Shown here: positions 24,096 to 32,068 of the stretch, in pieces
Layout of the letters: every line of letters begins with the position of its first letter
How positions within the stretch are numbered: the stretch's first letter is position 1
DNA from: Streptomyces sp. NBC_01353
GTDB taxonomy: Bacteria > Actinomycetota > Actinomycetes > Streptomycetales > Streptomycetaceae
DNA length: 64,000 bases
NCBI RefSeq assembly: GCF_036237275.1
Contig: NZ_CP108352.1
Span: forward strand, 310,001-374,000
Direction: 5' to 3'
Made by a program: the position numbers and the translations under genes
Notes under the pieces: model-generated
What the model saw: only the letters and a program-made list of their open reading frames with translations
Database searches by the model: none
What the model was told of the DNA's origin: nothing

Positions 24096-24949
24096 CCCCG
24101 GGACCCCTGCTGTACGTGTACGCCGTCGTCGCCTCCTCCCCCGCGCCCTATCCGCCTCCCACGCCGGACGAACTTCCCGACGCCCCGCTCGGCGCGAGTC
24201 TCGCGCTGGTCGAGCACCGGGGGCTCACCGCCGTCGTCGAGCCCGTCGACGCGGGCGAGTTCGACGAGAGTCCACTGCGGGAGCACCTGGAGGACCTCGA
24301 CTGGCTGGCATCGGTCGCCCGCGCCCACCACCGAGTGGTGGACGCCGTCGGTCGCCGCACCACGACAGTTCCGATCCGGCTGGCGACCATCTGCCGCGGC
24401 GAGGCGGGGGTACGCCGACTGCTGAGCTCCGGCCATGACCGGCTGCGCGCGAGCCTCGAGCGGGTCGCCGGCACGGAGGAATGGGGCGTCAAGCTGTACG
24501 TGGACGACGACGCGGACCCATCGGACCGGACCGAATCGCAAAGACCGGCCACTTCGTCAGGCTCGGCGGATTCGCCAGGATCATCGGGCTCTGCGCATGT
24601 CGACGGCTCGGCGGGGCGCGACTATCTGCGCCGGCGCCTGGACGACCGCAGGACCCGCCAGGACCGCGCCGCGAGGATCTCCGACACCGCTGACCGCGTC
24701 CACGCGCTGCTCGCGACCCGCGCGACCGATGCTGTACGCCACCCGCCGCAACATGCGCGGCTCTCGCACACCCCCGGCCGGAACGTACTCAACACCGCCT
24801 ATCTCGTCCCGGTCGAGGGACGGGAGGCCTTCCTGGAAGCGGTCCCGGCGCCGGACGACCTACCCGACGGCGTACGCGTGGACATGACGGGCCCCTGGGT
24901 GCCGTACTCCTTCGCCCAGAGCGCCCTCGAACCGGAAGCGAACCGATGA
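24092..24949 (+). CDS. gvpL: Gas vesicle protein GvpL (GvpF/L family, copy 2)
   Basis: The 285-aa product reads LLYVYAVVASS at the start, HRGLTAVVEPVDAGEFD, ARAHHRVVDAVGRRTTTVPIR, EWGVKLYVDDDAD and ends NTAYLVPVEGREAFLEAV and TGPWVPYSFA. A Ser/Gly/Asp-rich insert of about 40 residues sits at 150-190. It is the second GvpF/L protein of the operon and overlaps gvpJ and gvpS. Confidence 0.86.
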   Translation: MTPGPLLYVYAVVASSPAPYPPPTPDELPDAPLGASLALVEHRGLTAVVEPVDAGEFDESPLREHLEDLDWLASVARAHHRVVDAVGRRTTTVPIRLATICRGEAGVRRLLSSGHDRLRASLERVAGTEEWGVKLYVDDDADPSDRTESQRPATSSGSADSPGSSGSAHVDGSAGRDYLRRRLDDRRTRQDRAARISDTADRVHALLATRATDAVRHPPQHARLSHTPGRNVLNTAYLVPVEGREAFLEAVPAPDDLPDGVRVDMTGPWVPYSFAQSALEPEANR

Positions 24950-25155
24950 CGGGCCGCGATGCGGTGGCGGTCCGCGACGAGGAGGAGATCGCCCTCGTCG
25001 ACCTCCTGGACCGGCTCCTGGCCGGCGGTGTGGTCCTTGCAGGAGACATCACCCTGCGCATCGCCGACGTCGATCTCGTACGCATCGATCTCAAGGCGCT
25101 CGTCAGCTCCGTCGGCGACGCCGTGCCGTCCCCGTGGAAGCAGGTGACGACGTGA
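24946..25155 (+). CDS. gvpS: Gas vesicle protein GvpS (GvpA-like, small)
   Basis: The 69-aa protein reads EIALVDLLDRLLAGGVVLAG, DITLRIADVDLVRIDLKALV and SSVGDAVPSPW. It is the GvpA-type core with the A-G-D-I signature and almost no tail. It overlaps gvpL (ATGA) and gvpK (GTGA). The symbol follows position in the Streptomyces-type cluster; it could be called GvpM elsewhere. Confidence 0.75.
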   Translation: MTGRDAVAVRDEEEIALVDLLDRLLAGGVVLAGDITLRIADVDLVRIDLKALVSSVGDAVPSPWKQVTT

Positions 25156-25430
25156 CCTCACCGCGGCCCCGGCGGGTCGAACTCGACCCCGACACGGTCG
25201 AACGTGACCTGGCACGGCTGGTGTTGACCGTCATCGAGCTGCTGCGGGAACTGATGGAGCGCCAGGCACTGCGTCGGGTCGAGGTCGGCGACCTCACCGA
25301 GGAGCAGGAAGAGCGGCTCGGGCTGACCCTCATGCTCCTCGAAGACCGGATGGGCGTGCTCCGGAACCGGTTCGGCCTGAAACCGGAGGATCTCAACATC
25401 GACCTGGGCCCTCTGGGCAAATTGCTCTGA
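25152..25430 (+). CDS. gvpK: Gas vesicle protein GvpK
   Basis: GTG at 25152 overlaps the gvpS stop. The product reads VELDPDTVERDLARLVLTVIELLRE, LMERQALRRVE, EEQEERLGLTLMLLEDRM and ends FGLKPEDLNIDLGPLGKLL. The D-P-D-x-V-x-R-x-LA-L start and the LNIDLGPLG end are GvpK. It is accessory to vesicle assembly and closes the recognised gvp genes. Confidence 0.9.
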   Translation: MTSPRPRRVELDPDTVERDLARLVLTVIELLRELMERQALRRVEVGDLTEEQEERLGLTLMLLEDRMGVLRNRFGLKPEDLNIDLGPLGKLL

Positions 25431-25442
25431 ATGGGGTTTGAC

Positions 25443-25856
25443 ATGACGGGACGGGAACAGACGAGAAGCATGAGTGCTTCCGAGAAGAGCAACAACAGCA
25501 ATGCCCGCAGCGGCGGTTCGCGCGCCGGCTCGAACGGTTCCGGCACCCGAGAGCGAGCCGCCCGTGGATCCGGCGACGCCGTGAAGGCCGCGTCGGACGC
25601 CAAGGAAGAGACCACCGCCACGCTGACCGCCCTCCCCGCCCCGATTGCCGAGAAGACACTGGCCACTGCCCAGGCGGTACGGGGCGTCGTGGGTCCCGGT
25701 GGCTGGCTCTGGGCCGCCCTGCGCGCCCGCAAGGGCCTCGCGGGCGGGTCGGCGGCGAGTACGGTCGCGCTCGTCACCGGGGCGTACGCCCTGGGGCGGC
25801 GTGCGGGCCTGCGCCGCCGTGGCCCGATCTCCCGGCTCACCGGGGGCAGGATCTGA
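25443..25856 (+). CDS. Membrane-associated protein at the end of the gvp cluster (137 aa)
   Basis: The first 45 residues are Ser/Asn/Gly/Arg-rich and flexible, followed by a helix EEVTTTLTALPAPIAEKTLA-like and two hydrophobic parts (WLWAALRARKG, STVALVTGAYALG) with a basic end LRRRGPISRLTGG. It begins within 12 bases of the gvpK stop, so it is in the same transcript. I do not recognise a family; it occupies a place where other streptomycete clusters have GvpY/Z-type genes. Confidence 0.65.
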   Translation: MTGREQTRSMSASEKSNNSNARSGGSRAGSNGSGTRERAARGSGDAVKAASDAKEETTATLTALPAPIAEKTLATAQAVRGVVGPGGWLWAALRARKGLAGGSAASTVALVTGAYALGRRAGLRRRGPISRLTGGRI

Positions 25857-25904
25857 GCAGCGAAACCCGTGACCGTACGGGGTACGACACCGACGGAGAC
25901 AGCG

Positions 25905-26126
25905 ATGGAGAGCTGGCGCCGCTTCGCGGCCTGCCGGACCCAGGTCCCCGATCTCCTCCTTCCCGTGGGAACCGGCGCGCCCGCGCCGGCCCAGGCCGAG
26001 GAGGCGAAACGCGTCTGCCAGGGCTGCCCGGCAAAGGCATGCCTGGGCTGGCCATGGACGACTCATGTCAGGTGTCGGAGGTCGGGGGCGGAGACGGCGA
26101 TGGACCGTGCGACCGGCGGTGCCTGA
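25905..26126 (+). pseudogene. WhiB-family regulator, truncated/frameshifted
   Basis: ATG at 25905 begins MESWRRFAACRTQVPDLLLP, then EEAKRVCQGCPAKACLGW. This is the N-terminal part of a WhiB protein with its Fe-S cysteines, but the spacing of the last two is one residue short (CX2CX4C where CX2CX5C is usual) and after LGW the frame turns to filler. The opposite plus frames carry hints of the lost G-V-W-G-G turn. It cannot bind a normal cluster or DNA. It follows the gvp operon by 48 bases. Confidence 0.65.
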
Positions 26127-26609
26127 CCGTATCGACGGCGCCGGCTCCGCGGAGGGTCTCATACGGACGGGCCCTCGCCCAGCTGGGCGGGGTGCCCGCG
26201 CCTCCGCACCGCCGAGGCTCACTTCCGCGGCGGGGACGGATAAGGGCGAAGCGATCGAGGTACGGCGCACCTCGCGACCGCGCGGTCCACGGAGTTCGAG
26301 GCCGGTGTGCCCGCTACCGGGCCCGACGCCCACGGGGCGTGGGACGCGAAGGCGGGGCGTCTACCGGCCGACTCGCCTTCCGTCGACCCCCGGGTGCTGC
26401 TGTTGCTGGACGAGGCGTACCGGCTCGGCGAGGCCATCGGGAGCACCGCGGCCGGTGCCCCGGCGTTCGCAGCGGCGCGGATGCCGTCCGACGCGCCGGG
26501 ATCGTCATCGACGACGACGCGGAGGCCGCGCTGGGGCGCCTGCTGGAGCTCCTCGGCGAGCACCGCGTGTGGCAGCGCTGCCCCGCCACGAGAGCTGAGC
26601 ACGCGGCGA
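26127..26609. other. Mixed debris between WhiB and Ku remnants
   Basis: Short plus-strand pieces with protein character are seen: RVLLLLDEAYRLGEAIGS near 26390 and IDDDAEAALGRLLELLGEH near 26500, in different frames. They may be parts of one decayed gene. No start or end can be placed. Confidence 0.3.
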
Positions 26610-26871
26610 TACGCGGGTGGGCACCAGGCGCCTCGCGGTAGTGGTCGGTCAGCTCCGACTCGCCGATGTCGGCCAGGTGCTCCACAGACATGGCCTCCAG
26701 GAGGGCGAGCGCCACGCCGATCTCCTTCTCGGTGAGGTCGACGTCGTCGGGGGTCAGCTCGTTCGGGTCGCGAACTTCGTCGTCCCAGCGCATCGAGTGC
26801 AGGAGGAGCGCGTCGCCGTAGGGGCGGAGCAGGCCGAGGCGCTCGCGGCCGCGGAGGGCGAACTTGGCCAC
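26610..26871 (-). pseudogene. Ku protein (NHEJ) C-terminal fragment
   Basis: The frame reads MAKFALRGRERLGLLRPYGDA, LLLHSMRWDDEVRDPNELTP and EKEIGVALALLEAMSVEHLAD, ending DHYREA. These are the last conserved blocks of bacterial Ku (A-K-x-x-x-R-x-RE-LG-LL, H-x-M-x-W-x-DE-R, Y-x-x-A). The core barrel upstream is missing. The continuation past 26610 is filler. Together with the ligase scrap at 19.5 kb it points to a lost NHEJ locus. Confidence 0.7.
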
Positions 26872-26915
26872 TTCCCTGACGCTTGGGTGAGTTCATGCAT
26901 CAGGAGGGACCAGGG

Positions 26916-27104
26916 TTGAGTACGTGGAGAGTGGTGCGGGTACCGGATCCGGGCGGGTGGGGAACCCTGCCGATTGAGGGGGTCTTGGGTGTTCGGGACC
27001 TGCCGGAGGCCGTGGCCCGGATCGGCCTGCGACCGGGTGACCCAGAGACTCGCAGCAACCTCCTTGTTGGCCGATCATTCAACGTGGCCAGACCACAGAA
27101 GTGA
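26916..27104 (+). pseudogene. Possible N-terminal stub of a large tyrosine recombinase
   Basis: TTG at 26916 has GGAGGGACCAGG before it. The product reads STWRVVRVPDPGGWGT, EGVLGVRDLPEAVARIGLRPGDPE and then filler to a stop. The G-V-x-V-R-DLP ... GLRPGDP opening resembles N-termini of some streptomycete integrases (recalled). It would be about a tenth of such a protein. Confidence 0.35.
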
Positions 27105-27174
27105 GCCACGACCCCACTTCGGGAGGCACCGCTGTCCGGCGCTGTTCGATCGGTACTGGCACCCTGTCAGTCCG

Positions 27175-28272
27175 CTAGAGGAGGCCGGTGCGCATTTGCT
27201 GCGTGAGGCTCTCGGTGATCTCGCGTAGCCACGGGGTGCGGACGGCCGGCAGCCGGGCCAGGGTTCGCTGGAAGACTTCCCAGTCGATCCGGAACACGTC
27301 ATGGACGCTCGGCGTGGGCGGGTCGTCTCGAAGGACGCCGTCGGGTATGGGACCCGATGCGGGGACGGGCAGCTGCGGCTCGGGAAAGACCAGCCGGAGC
27401 CACACCCCGAACGGCAACGGGACCACGTACGCCGGAGCGGCCGGGGTCCATGCCTTCCCGGTCTGCGGGTGGGACGGCACGAGGAGGATGTCCGCGTCAG
27501 CGTTGCGGGCCGGCTGTCCCGGTCCGGCCAGGACGGCGCGCCGCGTCGGCCGGCCAGCCGGCAGCAGGGTGTCGAGGGCGCGTTGGAACATCTTTGCGGT
27601 CAGGCCGTCCTGAACCGCCACCGCCCGGCCTTCCGAGGCCACCAGGAGGTGGGCGAGCGCCTGCCCGGCTGCCGCCACCCACTGGGGGCTCCAGTGCCAC
27701 CGGTCGCTCGCCCCGAACCGCTCTCCCCACCGGGCGATCGGCTCGGACGGGGGCACGCCCGCCCCCTCCGCGAGCAGGTCCGCCCAGGACAACAGCCCGG
27801 CGTCGGCCCCTTCGACGGGAAGGCGGCGCACGGCGTTCGGGGCGAGCCACACGGCCTGCCAGAGCGAGCAGTCGTCGATCCTGCTCGCTACAAGAAGACC
27901 GCATGCCGCACAGCCCATGTTGGGGCCGTCACCCCCGTCGAAGCCGCAGCAGGCGCCGCCGCGCTTCTCCGGGATCAGCACAGTGCCACGGGCGTCTCCC
28001 GGTGCGATGACGACCGCGCCGGCCGCGCCTTCGGACAGGGCGTGGACCGGCGCGTAGATGCCGCGGGCAGCTGCCTCGTCCGGATCGATCTCCTCCCACC
28101 TTCGCCACGGCGGCCCCCAGGGCTCCAGTTCCACCGCGAACGTCCCCGATTCCATGAGCACCGGGAGCTGAAGCCCGTTCCCGTACTTCTGACGAGCGTG
28201 GGCCGGCAGGGCGACCTGGGACAACGGGGCGGTCAGCTCGGCGCCACACCGCGCACACACGAAAACGAACAA
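27175..28272 (-). CDS. Conserved hypothetical protein with Cys pairs (365 aa)
   Basis: TTG at 28272 has GGAGGA three bases before. The protein starts with FVCARCGAEL, a zinc-ribbon-like half, and has CCGFDGGDGPNMGCAACGLL in the middle that could supply the rest. Later parts (WLAPNAVRRLPVEGAD, WHWSPQWVAAAGQALAH, DILLVPSHPQTGKAW) are well folded in appearance. No catalytic motif is recognised. The stop lies within Leu-rich TQQMRTGLL. Such proteins are widespread in streptomycetes as hypothetical (recalled). Confidence 0.7.
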   Translation of the reverse strand: MFVFVCARCGAELTAPLSQVALPAHARQKYGNGLQLPVLMESGTFAVELEPWGPPWRRWEEIDPDEAAARGIYAPVHALSEGAAGAVVIAPGDARGTVLIPEKRGGACCGFDGGDGPNMGCAACGLLVASRIDDCSLWQAVWLAPNAVRRLPVEGADAGLLSWADLLAEGAGVPPSEPIARWGERFGASDRWHWSPQWVAAAGQALAHLLVASEGRAVAVQDGLTAKMFQRALDTLLPAGRPTRRAVLAGPGQPARNADADILLVPSHPQTGKAWTPAAPAYVVPLPFGVWLRLVFPEPQLPVPASGPIPDGVLRDDPPTPSVHDVFRIDWEVFQRTLARLPAVRTPWLREITESLTQQMRTGLL

Positions 28273-28434
28273 GCGTCCTCCGCTCGGGAAACAGGGGCAT
28301 CGTCGCAGCTCCGTGGCAGACCGGCCAACGTGTTTTCAATTCGCTATGGGACCGAAGCACAGCCACGACGCCGAGCATCACCGTTCGAATCCTCGGCGGG
28401 CTCTGATGCCTCCCGAAGTGGTGAACATCTGCTG

Positions 28435-28746
28435 CCCGTTCTCGGGTTCTGGCTCAACTTCTGTGGTGACCACCCGACGCTTGGCGCACCCGGGCCAGCA
28501 CATGCGGGGAACCAGCAGGTCAGCGGCTTGGTCCGACGCAGGCTTGATCGCGCACGGCGCCACTTCACAGAAGTTGAGCCAGAACCCGTTCTCGGGCTCT
28601 GGCACACATTCCGTGGTGACGAACCTTCGATCACTGCGCCGGCTCGGCGAGCGCAGGAAACCAGCAGGCCAGAGGGTCGGCCCGACGTGGGAACGAGTAG
28701 GGACGGCGCCCCATCACAGAAGTTGAGCCAGAGCCCGTTCTCGTGG
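28435..28746. repeat. Two tandem inverted-repeat (MITE-like) units
   Basis: Unit 1 (28435-28596) has arms CCCGTTCTCGGGTTCTGG... and the inverse, each carrying TTCTGGCTCAACTTCTGTG. Unit 2 (28585-28746) shares its left arm with the right arm of unit 1 and ends in the same inverse arm. The interiors also match (CCAGCAGG-C-G, GACGGCGCC). The arms recur at 53522-53560, next to an IS5-type remnant. The units carry no gene. They look like short non-autonomous elements. Confidence 0.7.
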
Positions 28747-28769
28747 ACAAAGCCACATGCGTCACGATC

Positions 28770-29069
28770 GAGACGGTTAGCCCCGCCGCGAGACCGGTGA
28801 AGGACATCTGAAGCGGGAGGACGGCCCAGACAAGGGCCAGCAGCGTGGCCATCACCAGGTGGTACTGGGCGACGTGTCCCAGACACGCGCCCCAGCCCCT
28901 TCTCGGGCTCACGCCGTCGGCGACCTCAGCCCCCGACGGCGCGGCCTTGCCCTCGGCCTGGTGGTCGGTCTGTCCGATCACATGGTCCGCGAGGTTGTGT
29001 CCGACCGCGAGCACCGCCCATACCGAACCCGAACGTCGCCACCGTGGCGACCTGCTCGATGCTTGTCAT
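28770..29069 (-). pseudogene. Membrane protein of integrative elements, N-terminal half (broken by the repeat array)
   Basis: ATG at 29069 starts MTSIEQVATVATFGF; after a frame change the sequence reads AVGHNLADHVIGQTDHQAEGKA, then HVAQYHLVMATLLALVWAV and GLAAGLTVSIVTHVAL. After this the frame runs into the MITE-like repeat at 28746. I recall a streptomycete family with HQ-x-AD-x-W-x-QTDHQA and a downstream WADRR; the second half is absent here. A homologous C-terminal half is at 29700-30060. Confidence 0.6.
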
Positions 29070-29167
29070 CGGGCACCCACCAGAAGGCCGCGACGCGAGC
29101 GCTCGGTAATGTCCGAGGTCGAAACTGCCGCCATCAGTCCAGCGGGCCGCCGCGAGAGGGAGCACTC

Positions 29168-29341
29168 ATGCCATTCGGTGACTTCGATGCTTGGCGGCGA
29201 GAGCTGCTCTGGACGGGCGTGCTCGTCCAGGACGGTGACACCTCCGTCTCCGACGAAGAGGCCGGCTACCGCTACGACCGCTACGTCGCCCTCGCGGACA
29301 TGGTCGACGGCACCGAGGCCCCGCAGCAGTTCACGCCTTGA
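29168..29341 (+). CDS. Small hypothetical protein (57 aa)
   Basis: ATG at 29168 has GAGGGAG upstream. The product is MPFGDFDAWRRELLWTG ... EEAGYRYDRYVALADMVDG. It ends in a TTGA overlap with the next gene, so the two may be coupled or may be halves of one gene separated by a frame change. No family is recognised. Confidence 0.5.
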   Translation: MPFGDFDAWRRELLWTGVLVQDGDTSVSDEEAGYRYDRYVALADMVDGTEAPQQFTP

Positions 29342-29667
29342 TCGCGTCGCTCCAAGTGGAGCAGGGATACGGCGCCCACGAAGCTATCTACGGTGTCCTG
29401 GAGCAATTCCCCAGCCAGCACCTGGTCAGTAGCACGATCACGGCCGCCGCCGACCTCTTGAACATCCCTCGTGACCACAGCGGCCAAGTCCTCCAGCTCT
29501 TGACCCTGCTGGGTAGCACCGATGACCTGAGGACGTTCACGAACGCTTGCAGCCGCCTCGAACCAGAGCTGCGGGCTGGACTGGCAGCACTCATTGCCGA
29601 TCATGAGGCCGACGAGTGGCTTGCAGACGAGCGCTCCCTCGGACGGCTCCGGCTCGCACAGGACTAA
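29338..29667 (+). CDS. Hypothetical protein (109 aa)
   Basis: Starting with TTG at 29338 the product reads IASLQVEQGYGAHEAIYGVLEQFP, DLLNIPRDHSGQVLQLLTLLG and ELRAGLAALIADHEADEWLADE. It is helical and soluble, and has natural composition throughout. The family is not recognised. Confidence 0.55.
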   Translation: MIASLQVEQGYGAHEAIYGVLEQFPSQHLVSSTITAAADLLNIPRDHSGQVLQLLTLLGSTDDLRTFTNACSRLEPELRAGLAALIADHEADEWLADERSLGRLRLAQD

Positions 29668-29699
29668 CCTCCTACATTCAGCACCGCCCTTGTTGGTGC

Positions 29700-30060
29700 A
29701 GAGAAGGTCGAGCGCGTAGGCCCCGGTCCCGAGGTGAGCGGCGGGCTTGCGTTCTACGGTGACGGGGTGAGCCGAGTGGTCACCGGTGCCGAGCCTGTAG
29801 AACTCGCTCTTTCCGGTGACCTTGGCGAGCCAGGCGAGGCTGGAGCGTCGGTCCGCCCACCAGTGCGAGGCGGCGTCCAGACCGAGGCCGACAGTGACAC
29901 CCGCCACGCTCAGCGGCAGTTCGAGGACGGCGGCGGCGAGCGCCAGGAGCAGCGCCTTGGTGAGGGTCAGGCCGATGACATGTCGGGTGCAGGCGAGGCG
30001 ACCGACGCGGCTGGACTGGCCCGGGTTGCGGTCGTGCTGGCCGTTGTCGGCGCTCTGGAC
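29700..30060 (-). pseudogene. Same element membrane-protein family, C-terminal half
   Basis: The frame reads RVGRLACTRHVIGLTLTKALLL, AVAGVTVGLGLDAASHWWADRRSSLAW and FYRLGTGDHS ... LGTGAYALD. This has the (H)WWADRR and GTGAYALD marks that the 28770 fragment lacks. Its N-terminal part (QTDHQ) and the end after ALD are missing. The two fragments overlap in part of the family, so they come from two gene copies and not from one split gene. Confidence 0.6.
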
Positions 30061-30062
30061 CG

Positions 30063-30322
30063 AGCACAGTCTGCACCGCCTCCTCTCCGAGCTCACCGCC
30101 GAGGTCTACCTCGGCCACGCCGAGACCGACATGACGCCCGAGGCCCTCGGCGAGCCCAACCAGGCCCTGGACGCAGCGGGTGTCGGCTACACCTCCGAGA
30201 TCTACCCCGGCACCTTCCACGGCTTCACCATGTCCGACACCGACGCCTTCAACCCCGCTGCACTGCAGCACCATTGGGACCGCCTGCTGCCCCTCCTCGA
30301 CCGCACCCTGACTGACAGCTGA
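30063..30322 (+). pseudogene. Dienelactone-hydrolase-family C-terminal fragment
   Basis: The plus frame reads VYLGHAETDMTPEALGEPN, then YPGTFHGFTMSDTDAFNPAA and RLLPLLDRTL. It contains the catalytic Asp (HAETD) and His (GTFHGF) regions of DLH-type alpha/beta hydrolases. The nucleophile half is absent; the DNA before 30060 belongs to the opposite-strand membrane-protein remnant. The C-terminus and stop look natural. Confidence 0.7.
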
Positions 30323-30389
30323 GGCTCCTGCCCGGAAACCAGACTCGAAGTGCACGGCTCCGGAGTCCTAGCGACGTTTCGTAGCCGGT

Positions 30390-30416
30390 GTGAGGGCGGG
30401 CGCAGCCCGCCCTCAC
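30390..30416. terminator. Perfect 12-bp hairpin
   Basis: GTGAGGGCGGGC and GCCCGCCCTCAC pair perfectly around GCA. It is 68 bases after the hydrolase fragment stop, the position of its former terminator. No T-tract follows. Confidence 0.7.
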
Positions 30417-30757
30417 CGAACGGGGCCACGACCGGATCCGACGATCACGGCCGCTGCATCCCTGGTGGAAAGGAATCCCGTGGGAGCCGACTCCTCGTCA
30501 CCCTCCCTGCCCTGGACCTGCTCGCACACACCGTCCCACGGGCCACTGGTGGGACGACTCCCCATAGTCATTGTGCGCTCGCTCGACAACGATGCAGCGC
30601 TCAGCTTGTGGCTACACAACCGAGGAAGGCCGCGGCCTCACCGGTTGCCTCACTCCAGCCAACGGAACCGGCCGGTCATGCCCGAAACTGGCCGCAGTTG
30701 CTCCGTTTGGCCCACACCCCGGCGCCTGCGATCGCCTCCACGGCTAGCGTCTGTTCC

Positions 30758-31477
30758 ATGAGCGGGCTGCGAGGGCCGGGCGATGGGCAGGAACACGCCC
30801 CGCTGCCCGACGAAATCCAGGCCAGACTTGGGAAGCGCCTGGACGGCGTCGCCAAGATCCTCGCCGGGGCCCTGGTCACCGTCGCGGGCGTCATGACCGC
30901 TCTCGGGCTCACCAGCGACGTCGTCTTTGTCGCGCTCAACAACGAGTCGTGGCCCATCTACGTGGCGTCGCTCTGCGCCATCCTGGCAATTGTCTGCAGC
31001 ATCGTGGCGCTACTGATGCGTCCCACACGGCGGGGCAACATGTGGGAGACCGCCGTGCTCATCCTCGGGGTGATCTTCTACATGGTCGCGCTGAGCGTGG
31101 CTGTGGTCGGTGCCACGACGGCGGCGGGCGGGAACGGGCGGCCGACCATCACCGATGTCACGCTCACGGGGCCCCGGTCAGATCCGAGGCTGAGGTTCGT
31201 CGTGCACGCCGACGGCGTCGATAGGTGGGCCACCATCGAGGTGTACGCAAACGCCGTGGATGAGGCCGGGGAGGCTCTGGAGCCTCCGGTGGACTTCTTC
31301 CACAGCATTCTCCGGCCCAATGATCGAGGCGTGGTCGAGCAGCGGGTCGATACACCGGTCACCGTTCCGGCCGGGGTATGGGGCATCGCGATCGGGGCCG
31401 TGGTCGCCAACGGGGCGGAGGACTGCGAGACGCTGGCGGAGCGCGGGCCCACATGTGTGATGATCCAGCTGCCCTGA
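30758..31477 (+). CDS. Membrane protein of unknown function (239 aa)
   Basis: From ATG at 30758 the protein has a short acidic lead, then three hydrophobic segments (VAKILAGALVTVAGVMTAL, IYVASLCAILAIVCSIVALLM, TAVLILGVIFYMVALSVAVV). The outer C-terminal part from about 125 is a beta-type domain (ITDVTLTGPRSDPRLRFVV, WATIEVYANAVDEAGE). No ribosome site is seen, and it may be leaderless. Longer in-frame readings upstream lack protein character. Family not recognised. Confidence 0.55.
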   Translation: MSGLRGPGDGQEHAPLPDEIQARLGKRLDGVAKILAGALVTVAGVMTALGLTSDVVFVALNNESWPIYVASLCAILAIVCSIVALLMRPTRRGNMWETAVLILGVIFYMVALSVAVVGATTAAGGNGRPTITDVTLTGPRSDPRLRFVVHADGVDRWATIEVYANAVDEAGEALEPPVDFFHSILRPNDRGVVEQRVDTPVTVPAGVWGIAIGAVVANGAEDCETLAERGPTCVMIQLP

Positions 31478-32068
31478 CGTACCTCAGGCCGGCGGGCGCA
31501 GGCTCAGGCACCCGTACGACGTCGAGCATCCCCACACGATTAAGCCTGGCCGCCTCGTGGGCCTGGGTGCGCAGGTGGCCGTAGCCTCCAGCGCGTCCAG
31601 GCCGTGCATAGGGACCCTCTACGCGCAGGCACGCTATGGACCCAACCAGGCCGACCAGGGATTCTGCAGGCACGTTGGCCCCGTCCCTGTCTTCAAAGTG
31701 CCGGCGCCACCGGCGCCGGCACTTCGCATCCACGCCATGGCTGGCTGTGGACACTGATCATCAATCCGTACAAGACCGCCGAGTGCGCGCTGAACCGCCT
31801 TCAAGAGGAGATCCAGCCCATGGCGATGAGGCGGCACGAGGCTCCAAGACCACACCAAGGCCGCTTGCTGCTCACCGAGATGGGCACCTCTCGCACACCG
31901 CAGGACGCGATCCGTACGGGGTGGACGCACTGGTCGGGCTGGTACCGGCGTTCCCCTCGTCGATCTCCGCAGGTTCGGGCCGGCGGCCGAATGGTCCGAC
32001 GCTCCCGGGACCGTGGCCCCGATGCCGCCTGACCCCTTCGTGCGGTACGGCGGCATGGGGAACGGCTG
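31478..32068. other. Gene-free stretch with a perfect hairpin
   Basis: No credible coding region is seen on either strand. At 31696-31724 AAGTGCCGGCGCC and GGCGCCGGCACTT pair perfectly around ACC. It may end transcription from 31477 or from the minus strand. Shadow frames cover the rest. Confidence 0.5.
31696..31724. terminator. Perfect 13-bp hairpin
   Basis: Arms AAGTGCCGGCGCC / GGCGCCGGCACTT with a 3-base ACC loop. No T-tract follows on either strand. It stands 219 bases after the stop at 31477, so its role is uncertain. Confidence 0.5.

Noticed and set aside
27301-28800. 499-aa plus-strand frame
   Set aside because: It runs through the minus-strand hypothetical gene and the repeat array, with no protein character.
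28770-30060. One membrane-protein gene split by an insertion
   Set aside because: The two fragments overlap in the middle of the family, so they cannot be halves of a single gene.
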